DNA of 64,000 nucleotides from Meghimatium bilineatum (taxonomy: Eukaryota > Mollusca > Gastropoda > Stylommatophora > Philomycidae): positions 1,567,501-1,631,500 of the forward strand of contig CM067310.1 of the NCBI GenBank assembly GCA_034231615.1, in the 5' to 3' direction. Positions 45,697 through 57,199 of the stretch are shown one piece after another. The stretch's first letter is position 1; each line of letters starts with the position of its first letter. The notes beneath the pieces were generated by a model. That model saw nothing but the letters and a program-made list of their open reading frames with translations. It was not told where the DNA came from and ran no database searches. A program made the translations under genes and the position numbers.

Positions 45697-45880
45697 ATGA
45701 CTCACTCCCAACAGGCAAACAAAGATCTATATAAACATTTCAGACCAGACCTCACAGTAATTTACACAGACAAGTGTGCACAGGCTGGCGTAGACATGTT
45801 GGTATCTGGGAGAAACATTCAATTCTATATATCAGTCCGTGGATTTACTAAACCTAGCACACTTGGCGACACACATTGAC
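45697..45880 (+). mobile_element. LINE RNase H N-terminal fragment
   Basis: The open frame reads DLTVIYTDKCAQAGVDMLVS GRNIQFYISV, resembling the first strand and catalytic Asp (YTDG) of LINE RNase H. The Gly after Asp is changed. Confidence 0.55.
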
Positions 45881-46217
45881 GTGTACATGAACTTAACATG
45901 AACATTTGTCGAAGAAATGCAGTTTCAGACAGTGCCTTGAGCACACCTAACGCACTGATATACCTGTGTGGATGAATTACCAGAATTTGTAGAAAAAAAA
46001 GTACTATATGTTCCAGTCAGTCATACCATCATTGCATTATGGAAACATCTATTGGTGGTCCCTTACATCCACTTGAGTATAACCACGATTACTGCCAAGT
46101 CCAAGTTCTCCGTTGGTTAAGAATCATTCTTTTACGCCCAATTAGCGCTGGCGACGCCGTGTTCCAGCCCAGTTACTTTATTCTAGACACAGAAAAGGGT
46201 TCATCACCCTCAATAAT

Positions 46218-46466
46218 CTAATCTGTTCCTGCTTTTTCTCGTAGGGAGTTTAATACTTCCGCTCGATCCATTGCTCTACCATCCGACACAGTAGGAGCGT
46301 ACGTCATACGATCTGCTCTATCATTGCCTTGAACACCCGCATGACCAGACAGGAAAATGAATGTGGCGCATTCCAATGTCCTTGACGAAACCCAGTACAG
46401 GAGACATTTAGTATATGTTACTGACACCACTCTATCCCAATGGAAACCAGTAGGCAAGTCATACAT
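46218..46466 (-). mobile_element. LINE RNase H C-terminal fragment
   Basis: Open frame with ECATFIFLSGHAGVQGNDRA DRM, then a Ser/Ala tail and LNSLREKAGTD. The GHAGVQGNDRAD block is the last conserved box of LINE RNase H. Confidence 0.75.
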
Positions 46467-46539
46467 TCAATCTTAATAGCGACATTGTGTTGTCAATGTC
46501 AGACATGAACACTAACTAAATAACAAGATAGAAAGATTG

Positions 46540-46760
46540 CTACTCGTGAAATTAGGGTTGCACACATCAGCAGACTACCACCAGACAGCATACCGCAGCA
46601 AGCTATGCTACACAGAAACAGTGACGGCAGGCTTAGAGGCCAACCTCGAAAACGATAGACTACCGAAATAAAAGAGGCGACAAATTCAACAATATACTCA
46701 GCACACACGAGGGACATCTCCAGAGAACTCTTCTACCCCTGACGCTGAAAGACAATAAAG
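46540..46760 (+). mobile_element. LINE ORF C-terminal relic
   Basis: Decayed ISRLPPDSIPQQAMLHRNSD GRLRGQPRKR, then TEIKEATNSTIYS. The basic linker is diagnostic of LINE C-termini. Confidence 0.6.
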
Positions 46761-46808
46761 GGTTTATCGAATAGATAGATATATATCTATCTATAAATCT
46801 ATCGACTC
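46760..46808. repeat. Palindromic TAGA/TCTA microsatellite
   Basis: atagatagatatatatctat ctata forms a near-perfect hairpin. Confidence 0.8.
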
Positions 46809-46839
46809 TTCTCTGCTTTTTCTGTTAGGTTTCGCAGGA

Positions 46840-47090
46840 TTAAATAACAATTAGTTTCTGACTATGGTACGTGTGTTTGCTTGATATGCAGTAACATTGT
46901 AACGTCTCAGAATGTTGGTACGCCTTCCTCTGCCTCTTGTTTCCATTCTCATGATGTATGGTCTTACTGCTGGTTCATTCCAATAAAGTGACTGAACCAT
47001 TTCAGCCTGTGTTTTTCCATATATTTGAGCAGGCATTGTTCCAACAGTTCTTCTAATCTCTCCATTATTCACACATAGTAAGCTAACTTA
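46840..47090 (-). mobile_element. LINE ORF C-terminal relic
   Basis: Minus strand: IRRTVGTMPAQIYGKTQAEM VQ then a shifted basic linker. The first block is usual in LINE C-termini (IRRTVGT, then WFGH in intact copies). Confidence 0.6.
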
Positions 47091-47329
47091 TCTACCTTAT
47101 TCTGGAGTTAGTGCCCATGTCTGAGAACGCAATGTCGGTATGAAGATTACATTTATTATTTATACGTATCAATGACGTCAATAAGGCGCTACTTACCCAA
47201 ACCAATACTTTTATTTACACAAACTAATATATGAAAAATCGATATATACATCAATCAAATACTAAGAAACACTGACACCCAAATGATTCACAGATTGTAT
47301 ACATGTATACATATATTGGATTCAATGCT

Positions 47330-47395
47330 GATCATCATCAAGTGTCTCCTCTGACACTTAATTGCAGCAACGAAGATTGGATGCAAAGGATTGTC
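47330..47395 (-). mobile_element. Repeat C fragment, decayed
   Basis: catcatcaagtgtctcctct and gcagcaacgaagattggatg resemble repeat C at 33847. Confidence 0.5.
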
Positions 47396-47399
47396 ACAA

Positions 47400-48295
47400 A
47401 AATGATGTCTTGATGGCTACGTCCCGAATGCTAGCAATTGTATTCTTTAAACTTCTATTTCTGATCATACAATGTTGAAGGAAACGACACGCAGGCAAAC
47501 TATTTAAAACAAAAAATCAAAATGTTTGGAAGCTAGAGATTTGAGACATACAAGACTGAAGACATCAACATACGTTAATACACAACAGACTATTGTATTT
47601 ACCAGAAGTTTTGTTAAAAATATATAGAGAAAAAAACGGGTCAGTAAGAGCATGCATTGTTTGAAGGGAACACGAGACAATTATAATAAATTTGTTGCGT
47701 ATCTGTCATTTAATATTGAACTTCGCGCAAACAAAATATATGTTTGCCTAGCGTGTTTATTTTCACAAATTGAGGATCGGGAAAGTGTGTAGCGCCGACA
47801 ACACGAAGAAACGAATTTTTGTGCTGGTTAGGGTTGGTTGGGCTGTTAAATGTAAAAAAAAAATTGGCGCACCTGTCTTTTTCTTTTCATATCAATGGGG
47901 TTTTTTTTGTTTAAAAGTTGGCGCAAACTATTTCCCCCTTCCCCGCCACTATCTGGAACAAAGAATGACTGCTCCGGGGAAATGTAGCATCTGAAGAAAA
48001 CAAGAGTGGGCACACATTTGTCTGCAAGTGATGAACTAGCCCCCTTCTGTATGCGATATTTTTATAGCGTGTATATGATCGAGCCAGCCAGAAAAGATGG
48101 CTTATGATGGGAGGTTTAAAAAATAAAATAAACACACACAAAGATAATCCCAGCAGCACTTGTTAATGTAGCTGCCAAAGATCTCACAGTGCACTGTACT
48201 CGTCAGTGGTTCTTGTATATAGTGCCTACTCACACTAGAGTAACCTACTTCGGAGGTGCACAGAATACACAAGAAGTGGTCCCAATATTATAAGT
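47400..48295. other. Intron 2 stretch, no recognised feature
   Basis: Nothing recognised. Confidence 0.4.
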
Positions 48296-48297
48296 GA

Positions 48298-48830
48298 ATA
48301 TGTCGGGGAGCAAAGAATAGCGACACTATTTACATTTCATGCATGACGTAAGAGGAGACGAAGGAAGTTTTGAGTGTCGAGTTGGCAGCCCCATCCCATA
48401 GAGCATGGCTCGGCAACATTTCCATCACACTATACAGGTAGATCGCCAGCATTATTTAGAAAGATGTTTCAAATGTAATCATTAATCTGATCCAGGACAT
48501 CAAATGAGATAAGAAAAGGTAATTGATGACCTTATTTGCGTGGATTTTTTTTTAGGTAACTTACCGAAGACGAAGCTATGGTCTTAAATACAAGCTCGTA
48601 GCTGGAGGGGGGGGGGTGTTCAATTTCCCCATCCCACCTCAGAAAACCAGAACAATGTGACAAAAGTAAATCTCCCCAAAATGTGACAACTTAAAAGTAG
48701 ATCACCTCACAATGTTTCCTGGTTGCAACTCCTGCTAATTAATAACCTAGAATACATACTGCAGTGCGATGTGTTGGGCTGAAAAGGCGCAAATATCGCA
48801 GCAACGTTGTAAACCATGACACAGTGTAAT
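48298..48830 (+). mobile_element. Short retroposon family A in two pieces
   Basis: The 5' piece (tcggggagcaaagaatagcg to catcccatagagc, 48298-48415) and a middle piece (gatgtgttgggctgaaaagg cgc, 48762-48830) lie in the same orientation with about 345 bases of other sequence between, including a G run at 48606-48615. Confidence 0.6.
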
Positions 48831-48939
48831 CTTTCCTCACAATCTGTACATTTGCCGGCGTTAAAGAATGAAGGCAGATCTGACAGTATATACTGCACTA
48901 GACCGTATCTCTGTCAACCAATAGAATTCAACCAATCAT

Positions 48940-49095
48940 TTTGAGGCATGTTTTTGATTATTTCGTTATAATAAGTCGACGCTAGCAGGCGAGTATATCA
49001 ACAGTGACCAACGAAAAACACAGCAATAATCATAAACATCACGTACGAAGTCTTGATTCTGATGTTATGTCTTTATTTGGCGATTGGTCGCGGCT
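48940..49095 (+). repeat. Interspersed repeat E copy
   Basis: cagtgaccaacgaaaaacac, aataatcataaacatcac, gtctttatttggcgattgg; matches 32440-32600. Confidence 0.7.
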
Positions 49096-49099
49096 AGAC

Positions 49100-49650
49100 A
49101 GTACCTCCTGGAAATAGCTACCTAAGATAGCCCACATTACGGCTGAGTTCACATAAAACACATGAAGTGGTCTCAATATTAAGCTAGCACCATAATCAAT
49201 TAAGTATTAACCCTGTATGGTATCATTCATTTAAGATTTATCATGATAAAAATATGTTCACCGAATATTTCAAAGATCGGCATGTATATGTACCTAGAGA
49301 CAATTAGGTAATGTATAATAATATTTCAATGTGCGTGGTGCCCATTTCTATATGTGGGATCTGGACGGAGTTAATTTTTTTCAAAAACTAAATGCATAAA
49401 CTAAAGTGGGGTCAATACTGAATATTTAATTTTAGGAAACTAATTGAAATAAGGATTAAAAATATACTTTGCACATTTTTTTTAGCAAATACACACGCGC
49501 TCGTTGCTTTGAAATAAGAAAACCCACAAGTTTTATATCACACCCAAAAACCGTTCGTTACTGCATATTCTCCTGAACAATAACAACTTAAATATTTTAT
49601 TAACCATCAACTATTGAAACAATTTGAATGGCTAAAAGCACCTCCTAAGA
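49100..49650. other. Intron 2 stretch, no recognised feature
   Basis: AT-rich; nothing recognised. Confidence 0.45.
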
Positions 49651-49651
49651 C

Positions 49652-49795
49652 GGGATGTGGCGGACCATTGTGTCAAAAAAGGCGACAAAACGCGCATTTC
49701 CATTCTCTGGACTACATCCTAATGGAAATCTAGTAGGACCGTGCTACAAGACGAGATGTAGCGGTTGTTTGAGAATGACCGATGAAGAATGGCTA
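49652..49795 (+). mobile_element. Short retroposon family B copy
   Basis: gacgggatgtggcggaccat, ttctctggactacatcctaa, ggaaatctagtaggaccgtg, gtttgagaatgaccgatgaa. Confidence 0.82.
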
Positions 49796-49799
49796 AAAG

Positions 49800-50235
49800 T
49801 ACTTCCTATGACATGAGGAAAATATTAACATCTAAACAAATTTCAAACTAAACATGAGAATTATAAAATATTACAAATATTCTATATTAATGTATGGCTC
49901 AGAAACATGGACAATAAACAAACACGTAGACTACAGAAATGATGACTGAGATGTGCATATATAGAAGAATATGTATAACTGATTGGAAAGATAAAAGAAC
50001 GAACGAGGAGGTTCTACCAACACTTTCGTATTGAAAAAAGGACTATTAAAGGATAAAGACCAAAGTAATTAGGACATGACATCTTGTTGAAGACCTTACT
50101 AGAGTCTAGCCAGAGATACAAGTGAGAAACATCACCAGATGGACAGGTTACAGTATATCAGAGTGCACCACCAAAGCAAGCAGAGACATTGGATGTTGGC
50201 GGACCGTTGCAGAGACGGAACGATGTTTCTAGTAG
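49800..50235 (+). mobile_element. LINE ORF C-terminal relic (repeat C lineage)
   Basis: The plus strand reads a decayed ILMYGSETWTINKHVDY, IYRRMC-like block, and ends IRVHHQSKQRHWMLADRCRD GTM. The ending matches repeat C (RYVAANLRCGDGT). Confidence 0.7.
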
Positions 50236-50454
50236 TAGGATAAGTACTAACCCAGCATAAGGAAATGGGTACCAGATCTTCTGTAAAGGTAAAGGAGGCA
50301 GGCATTGTGCTGACCGCATGATATCTGTCAATGATAAATACGGGAATAACATAACATTCCCCCAATACGCCACTATGGAATGGAGGAAAGAAACTTTAAT
50401 ACTTTAATAATGTGTGCAATTGGAATTATTAGTCAACTGTAAGATAAACATCCA

Positions 50455-50525
50455 GCCCTTAACGCGATTTGAACCCGTGCCATCTGGATTTTACGACCGA
50501 AGCTTCAAGCATTCGACCATGCGTC
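50455..50525 (-). mobile_element. tRNA-like SINE head
   Basis: Minus strand: atggtcgaatgcttgaagc, then cacgggttcaaatcgcg, A- and B-box-like elements at tRNA spacing. Confidence 0.55.
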
Positions 50526-50607
50526 ACAGAAAACTAATAATCAGAAAATGACACTCATGCAGGTATAATGGCGTTTGTTGCACCCAGACTCTAATCACCA
50601 CCAAAGA

Positions 50608-50758
50608 AGTATGTGTCGAGCCATCGGCGCAAATAAAACGCAGGCACAGCGCATTTTCCATTATCTGGACTACATCCTGGTGGAAATCTAGTAGGTCCAT
50701 TGTCACGCCACTAGAGAGAAAGATCCAGCGGGAGTATGAGAATGAACAATGAAGAAGA
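50608..50758 (+). mobile_element. Short retroposon family B copy
   Basis: tatgtgtcgagccatcggcg caaataaaacg, ctggactacatcctggtgg, gatccagcgggagtatgag, gaagaag end. Confidence 0.87.
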
Positions 50759-51057
50759 TGACCTTTTAATCTAGACCATCATGTACTACGAGATATCACA
50801 GATTACATAGTATTGCTTGCACAATGAAGTATGTTCAACAATTCTCCGTCTTCTAGAGTGATCGTTGCTTCTGTGTGGGCTGGATTTGAAGTTCATATAA
50901 AGCATGTTATATTGCCATCTGTGTACGTTGCTAGCTCTGATCTTGGTGACCAGCAGGTAAGTACGGGAACCAGTTCTCACAGACTATTATACCAACATGT
51001 TTACAAACGTCCACCGTTCAGTGGATGCGGAGAAAACACGGCGTATTAGTTTAACAA

Positions 51058-51210
51058 CGCGGATGTGTCGAGCCATTGTTGCAAATAAAACGACGACACA
51101 TCGGTTTTCTGTTCTCTTGACTACGCCCTAATGGAAATCTAGTAGGAACATTGTTCTGCTGTAGGAGAGATTCGGTGGGATTTTGAGATGGAAAGCGGAA
51201 GAAAATAGTC
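51058..51210 (+). mobile_element. Short retroposon family B copy
   Basis: gcggatgtgtcgagccattg ttgc, ggaaatctagtaggaacatt, gctgtaggagagattcggtg. It lies tail to tail with a family A copy. Confidence 0.85.
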
Positions 51211-51219
51211 AAATATATC

Positions 51220-51472
51220 TTCTGTGTTCGTTCTCAAACTCTTTGTCAGGTTCTAGTCCGGAGAACGGAATGCGTTATCATAGTTCACAATTTAACTGCG
51301 ATATCTGCACCTGCCTGAACAGCTTCAGCGTCACTTTGACTTCATACGGGATGGATAGCTAACATCACTACCAAAATACCCTTAGGCGCCTCTTACAACA
51401 CGTATGGAAAGTAAAGTGCTGCTCTTCTTTGCTCCCCTTTCGTGCCCCCATCAATGCACGTGCGTTTTCAAT
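51220..51472 (-). mobile_element. Short retroposon family A copy
   Basis: Reverse: cttctgtgttcgttctcaaa, gtccggagaacggaatgcg, gcgcctcttacaacacgtat gg, gctccccttt cgtgccccc. Confidence 0.85.
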
Positions 51473-52134
51473 ACATTAAAACTAAATCTTTCCGTAAACG
51501 AGGCGATCAGTAAACGCGAACTGTAAAGACAAAAACTGATATTTAAAAAACACACCAACAGGGACCGTAGCAAGACAACACACGAACATACATATCCCAT
51601 TTTCAAAGACGCATTCAATGTCAGATGCCAAATTTAACATTCATTTCCCAACACAAACACACATCTATAATATTTTAGTAGAGTCTGCTCCGACTTAAGT
51701 TATCGAAGTACCACAAAATCAATATCAAATCTAAAATGACCCTCTCCTTCCTCAGAACTACGTCAGTCGCGACAAGATCCCATAGTTCCAGAAATGTATA
51801 CCAGGCACCGGCGAGCTGCTTGCTTTACAACTGTCGGCTGGCAGTAATTATAGCAGACGACAAGCAGGAATATCGGCCATGATGACGCACACTCAACGTG
51901 TGTATCACGTGTCTAGGTGGAATAGGAATCGTTGCCACAGCTGGCTTTTTTTCTCACTAGATCTGTTGGTTTTGGGCCAAATTTACTGTATTTGGTCTAT
52001 TATCATCAAATCCTATATTTAGCTAACAAATAGCACTTACACAGGAAACAGGTAATGAAGACTTACTGGACGACGACTAACACACTATCAATGTCAGATG
52101 CTCACGTGAAATAATACACACAACAATGTGTATT
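51473..52134. other. Intron 2 stretch, no recognised feature
   Basis: Nothing recognised. Confidence 0.45.
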
Positions 52135-52770
52135 CGTCCATCACAAGTGATGATGACCATTTGTTACATCCACTTTTGAAAATTCAATTTTAGTTATGTC
52201 CTTGATTATGAGTTCGTAGATGGCTAATGAGCCATATTCGAGCTGTAAATGTCCTTGGACAATTTGGACATGGAATAACGACTGTAGACGGATCTTGGTC
52301 TATCCGTGACTTTCTAGCTGCTCTCCGCTGTTGAGCTGCCGCATTTCTCTTCTTTTCACAAGATGATGCGATCTTTTTTATTTTAGAACGCCATGTAGAT
52401 CTATTTTGTGCAAGTTCTTCCCATGTATCGTGGTCTATTTCAAAGGCTTTCAGTGAGTCCTTTAACAAGTCCTTGTAGCGCTTCCTTTGGCCATCTTGAG
52501 ATCGTATACCCTTCTATAGCTCACCATAGAGAAGTAGCTTTGGCAGACGATGGTCTGGCATACGCACCAAATGACCTGCCCAACGAATCTGTGTCTGCAT
52601 CAAGATCGTGTCAATGCTTGGGATACCAGCTCTATCAAGGACAGTGGTATCTGGAATCTTGTCTTGCCATCTGATGTTCATAACTTTTCTGAGACAATTT
52701 GTATGAAAATGATTGAGTTTGTTCACATGACGTCTATACACAGTCCATGTTATATCTATGCCTAATAGTT
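52135..52770 (-). mobile_element. LINE ORF C-terminus with C2H2 finger, best copy
   Basis: Minus strand: LNHFHTNCLRKVMNIRWQDK IPDTTVLDRAGI, QIRWAGHLVRMPDHRLPKLL LYGEL, one stop or shift, KGIRSQDGQRKRYKDLLKDS LKAFEIDHDTWEEL, then a basic stretch and VIPCPNCPRTFTARIWLISH LRTHNQG with a stop at 52190. The finger spacing is C-x2-C-x12-H-x3-H. Part of a second copy of the finger end follows at about 52768-52830. Confidence 0.9.
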
Positions 52771-52839
52771 CGTAGATGACGAATATGCCCTATTTGAGCT
52801 GTAAATATCCTAGGACAGTTCTTGCATGACTTACAAGAC

Positions 52840-53369
52840 ACAACAATACACGGGATATAATCATGCAAATAACAATACACAGGACATAATCAACGCTTCG
52901 ACCAAAAGGTCCTTATCAAGTTAAGCACATAACATCAAAAGATGAAGAGTAGAAATGACAACAACACACAAACGTGGATGTGAGATGCCAGAAGGATAGG
53001 AACAGGAAGTACATAAAAATGTAAATATATGTGGAAATTAAACGAATAATAAGATGATGAAAATCACGGAATTGAGTCCAGATAAAACTTGGGGATATTC
53101 AAATTTAAAAAAAATAAGACAATGCCCTAGATCTATCTTCGATGGTGCAGGATCTGATGGCAGTGACCTGAATATCAAGAACACCACAGTGTCCATCACC
53201 ATTGAAGTGTGCAGCATTTGTATGTGTATTTTGCTGGGAAAAAAGAGGAAATCTGATGATTTTTTTTAAAAAAAAGGTCACTAAAGTTTCATGAAGATGG
53301 CAGAATTGGACAACACATTATTGGGCAGATGACGTTTTCGGTATATTAATAATAGGTATATATGATGGT
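52840..53369. other. Intron 2 stretch, no clear element
   Basis: A phrase ttcgaccaaaaggtccttat has weak echoes at about 24390 and 26240; too short to call. Confidence 0.35.
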
Positions 53370-54030
53370 ACATGTGCAACGGAAGTTATAAGGAGAATAG
53401 GAATGACTAAAAGTGCTTCCAATGACATGAGGAAATATTGAGATTTACACAAATTACTTTTCTTTCTTTACGCGTTATACCCCGTTATGACTTGCAGGGG
53501 CATTCTTCAGGGGTCGAAGAGTTCTCCAAGGGTGTTTTTTTTTTAATGTGCTATATGTTTGCGTTGACATTTTATTTTCGTAATCCATTGTTTGCAAACA
53601 AATTACAATACGCTAAAATGAGAATTATAAAATGGTATATCTATTATATATATAAATGTATGGCTTAGAAACATGGACAAAGAACTAGATGCATTTGAGA
53701 AGTGGATATATAAAATAATAGAGACAATGTGGGAAAACAAGAAAACGGACAAAAGATTCTAACACTTCGTATGAAAAAAGGACTATTAATGGAAATAAAG
53801 ATAAAACACGTAAGATAATTTGGACATATTAAAAGACGCCTTGTTGAAGACTTGAGGGTAGATTCAAGGGGAGGCGAGCAAGAGGTAGACAGCGATACAA
53901 GTGGGGGAGAAACATCACGAGATGGGTAAATGAATGTCTAGTAGAGTGAACGATCAAGGCAAGAAATAGACGATGTTAGAAGTTCATTGCACCCAACCGT
54001 TCCGGAGACGGCACTTAATGATAATGATAT
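53370..54030 (+). mobile_element. LINE ORF C-terminal relic (repeat C lineage)
   Basis: Decayed IYINVWLRNMDKELDAFEKW, KRQRYKWGRNITRWVN, KARNRRC and an end parallel to RCGDGT with a gat-type tail at 54013-54030. Similar to 49800-50235. Confidence 0.7.
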
Positions 54031-54775
54031 TAAATACTCTTCCGGCCTTATTTATATAGTCTAGGGTTATCTTATAGGGCTATCTGGAGTTATCACTAAA
54101 ACGTTAGTGGTAACACTGTGAATAGGATACATTCAAAGCTGGTAAACACCGACATATCCTGCAGAATAAATTGTATCGATTAGTCTTCCTCCAAATTCCA
54201 TGATTTATTCAAACGGCCTTGTCCACCAAGCGATCGGTATCAATGTTCCGTCCGTTATACAACGGCTCGGACAAATGCAGACATTATAATTGACGTATTT
54301 ATGAATTCTACTTAGCTTGGCGTCTCCAAAGCAGATGCGTACGAGCTATAGCTTCTCATAGACAATGTCAATTATTTTCACGATACACTCATACCATACT
54401 TCTGCCCGGATAATTTTTAGACTAGCTTCCACATACTTAATTAACACTTCTACTCCCATCATTTGAGCTTCATTTTTCTATCCATTATTCTACATTCATC
54501 GTCGGTCTTCTAAACAATAAAGTTTAGATTTCAAATCAGATACAACAGAAAGTCAACTGATTCAGAATGTTTCATTAAGACAAAACTCAGGAATATTGTC
54601 AGCTGCAAGCATCTTTACAGGCATTAGCGATAATCAGAAAATAGTTTAAAGATTCTTTATGCAAGTCACTTCCAACCCATGGTTGACACATATCTACTTG
54701 CTCATATTTTCTTGTTTAAGTTTGGCCAGAAATAATGAGGCAAGTTCTGTTGTGGATATTTACTAGTTTACACAC
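54031..54775. other. Intron 2 stretch, no recognised feature
   Basis: Nothing recognised. Confidence 0.45.
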
Positions 54776-54778
54776 AAT

Positions 54779-54945
54779 GTCTTCTGCTTTCATTCTCAAA
54801 CTTCTGCAGATAAGCGGAATGTAGTCCAGATAACGGAATGTGCTCTATCATAGTTTACAGCTTTGCTGCGACCATCGTGACCTTATTATCAGATGGGACA
54901 GTCAATACCACCCCCATAACCGTATTAGTCGCCTCTCAGTAGGCA
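54779..54945 (-). mobile_element. Short retroposon family A copy, 5' part missing
   Basis: Reverse: cttctgctttcattctcaaa cttctgcag, tagtccagataacggaatg, cataaccgtattagtcgcct. Confidence 0.78.
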
Positions 54946-55335
54946 TACTGTCGACATGTAACATCTATTACCCAGTCTCCAATACTCTACTGACTTTGCT
55001 ACAGAGACATTACAGCATCATGCAGTATGATAAACAGCATAAGTCAAATCATAACCAATAATCATAGGGTATTCAACCCGTCCAACAGACCCAACAATTT
55101 GGACATATTTACAATAATGTCATAGACCAGGAACATTATATGGCAGCAGAGATCATCTAGAAACAACCTATGTCAGACAGAGATCATACACAGAGACAGA
55201 ATAAACATGTAGAACGGAAAAAAAATTTCTCATACAATTGGATACAAGTAGATTTCATAACTAATAATGGACTAAGAAAACAGAGGAAATGGTTGATTCA
55301 AAAAAATACTGATCGTCAAGATATGGTATTAATAT
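54946..55335. other. Intron 2 stretch, no recognised feature
   Basis: Nothing recognised apart from a G run starting about 55394 just to the right. Confidence 0.45.
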
Positions 55336-55339
55336 CAAT

Positions 55340-55935
55340 GATGCAAAATCAAATCAAATCGATAAAGTCAAGCACCATTTTAACATTAGATGGCGGGGGG
55401 GGGGGGGGGTGCTCAACTGAGATAAGGAACAGGATAGATAGCACAAGACAAATCAGCATAAGATGAGAAACATTCTATGCAACAAAGTAATATCAATGTG
55501 TACACGAATTTCAGTGCCAAGATGTGATATTGAACCAATTCTTCTTTAAGGATGTGAAGTATGGAAAGCAAACAAAAGAGCTACAGATGAGCTGGAGAAG
55601 ACAGATGTGGGTTTTGAGAAGAATGATTAACATTCCACGGACAACCAAAAACTAATGTAGAAGTCCTCAGAGATGCTGGGGTAAAAGGACAAATTATAGC
55701 AAAAATTAAAAGCAGACAATCACAATTTTTAGGGGGCATGTGATGAGGAAAACTTGAACATTGAGTAACCACCAGAAAGATCAAGGGGAGACGAGATAGA
55801 GGAAGACAAAGAGAAACACTTCTGGATGGGCTGTCACTGTGACATGAAAGAATGCCACCAACTGAACTTAGAAACAACACAAGAGACAGAGAGTTGTGGA
55901 GTAACATGATCGCCTACACTACTCGGCATGGCACA
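55340..55935 (+). mobile_element. LINE ORF C-terminal relic
   Basis: Plus strand, shifted: TEIRNRIDSTRQ, RRQMWVLRRMINIPRTTKN, then basic linker and ELWSNMIAYTTRHGT end. Parallel to 14400-14990 on the other strand. A poly-G tract at 55394-55409 interrupts the start. Confidence 0.78.
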
Positions 55936-56239
55936 TAAATTAATGTTTAATTGACTTAAACATCAAATAGGATTATATTTGATTTAAAATATCAAGAACA
56001 GTAACCACAATTTCAAATTTGCAATTTGCACAACGGGGTTATCCCACCATACAGCAATGGAATTTTTGATCAATAGAAGTTTTGAGTTGAAACTTCAAGA
56101 TGTGTTCATCTCAAAAAGATTGATGAAATCTGGCACTGAATAGTGTTCAATTTCAGGTCCACATCATCTTTCTAATGTATGTTTCTCTGTACTTTAATGC
56201 ATCCTTCATAAAATGAAGAATTGGTGTGTCTGTTGATTA

Positions 56240-56790
56240 TAGATTTGATTTTAACTATTTCACAAGTATCTGTTACATCAGCTAAATTATCAGCTTACCA
56301 GTGCAGTGAATTAGTTTAAGTTAACTGTTTTATAAGTTTAATCGCCTGTGTGTTGCCGGGGCCCGAAAGGGGAGCAAAGAATAACAACACTGTTTACCTT
56401 CCACACATGTCGTAAAAGGCGACTAAGGAGGTTATGGGATGGAGTTGGCTGTCCCATCCCATATAGGGTCAGTGACCCAAAGCCATGCGGAAGTCGGATG
56501 TGTCAGGCCGAAAGGCGTGGATATCGCAGCAATGCTGTAAACCATGACACAACGCATTCCGCTCTACATCCTGCAAATCTGCAGGAGTTTGAGAACGAAC
56601 GCAGAAGAAGAAGAAAAGTTTAATTATCAGTTTTCCAGTACAGTGGATTGTTTAAGCGTTTTTAATCAGCTTACCAGCACAGTGGGTTGTTTAAGCTTTT
56701 TAATCAGCTAAATTATCAGCCTACCAGCACAATGGGTTGTTTAAGCTTTTTAATCAGCTAAATTATCAGCCTACCAGCACTGTGGTTTAC
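56240..56790. repeat. 50-bp minisatellite interrupted by a family A retroposon
   Basis: Units with aattatcagcctaccagcac and tgtttaagctttttaatcag. Decayed copies lie at 56240-56342 and three to four clearer copies at 56616-56790, either side of the retroposon. Confidence 0.85.
56343..56615 (+). mobile_element. Short retroposon family A, full length, target duplication, (GAA)n tail
   Basis: Starts cgcctgtgtgttgccggggc and ends gaacgcagaagaagaagaa. The flanks aagtttaat at 56334-56342 and 56616-56624 are identical (9 bp). It sits inside the 50-bp array. This is the best copy for defining the family: about 270 bp, no ORF, (GAA)n end. I could not see tRNA, 5S or 7SL similarity at its 5' end. Confidence 0.93.
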
Positions 56791-56854
56791 TTAAAGTGGC
56801 TGTTTTATGAACTAACCTTAGATGAAAAGTTAACTGTGATATCCAACACCAAAC

Positions 56855-56872
56855 ACCCCCCCCCCCCCAACT
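56855..56872. repeat. Poly-C tract
   Basis: A run of about 14 C with an A-rich left flank. Confidence 0.85.
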
Positions 56873-56874
56873 AT

Positions 56875-57165
56875 TAACTCAGCAATTTATTTTCCAGACA
56901 TCACAATAATTTTTATTCGTGCTATTTTCGCAGATAACAATCTCATGTCTTAATTTTGTTTAGGGAACAAAAGTTTGATGAAGTTTCTATTTACTAAACA
57001 TGACAATATTGTTTCTTTTTTTCCGTATAAAATGAATTCAATTTTAAAAATAATTTTAAGGAGCCAGTCTTCTATGTTCTAATCTTTTCTGGCCTTTCAA
57101 ATAACATTAATATTTTATTTCAAATGTCAATTTTTATTTTCTTCTGCAGATGTCATTGCCCATGT
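56875..57165. other. Intron 2 stretch, no recognised feature
   Basis: AT-rich; nothing recognised. Confidence 0.45.
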
Positions 57166-57199
57166 CTCACAACGGTAAGTTGCCACCGGAAAACTTAAT

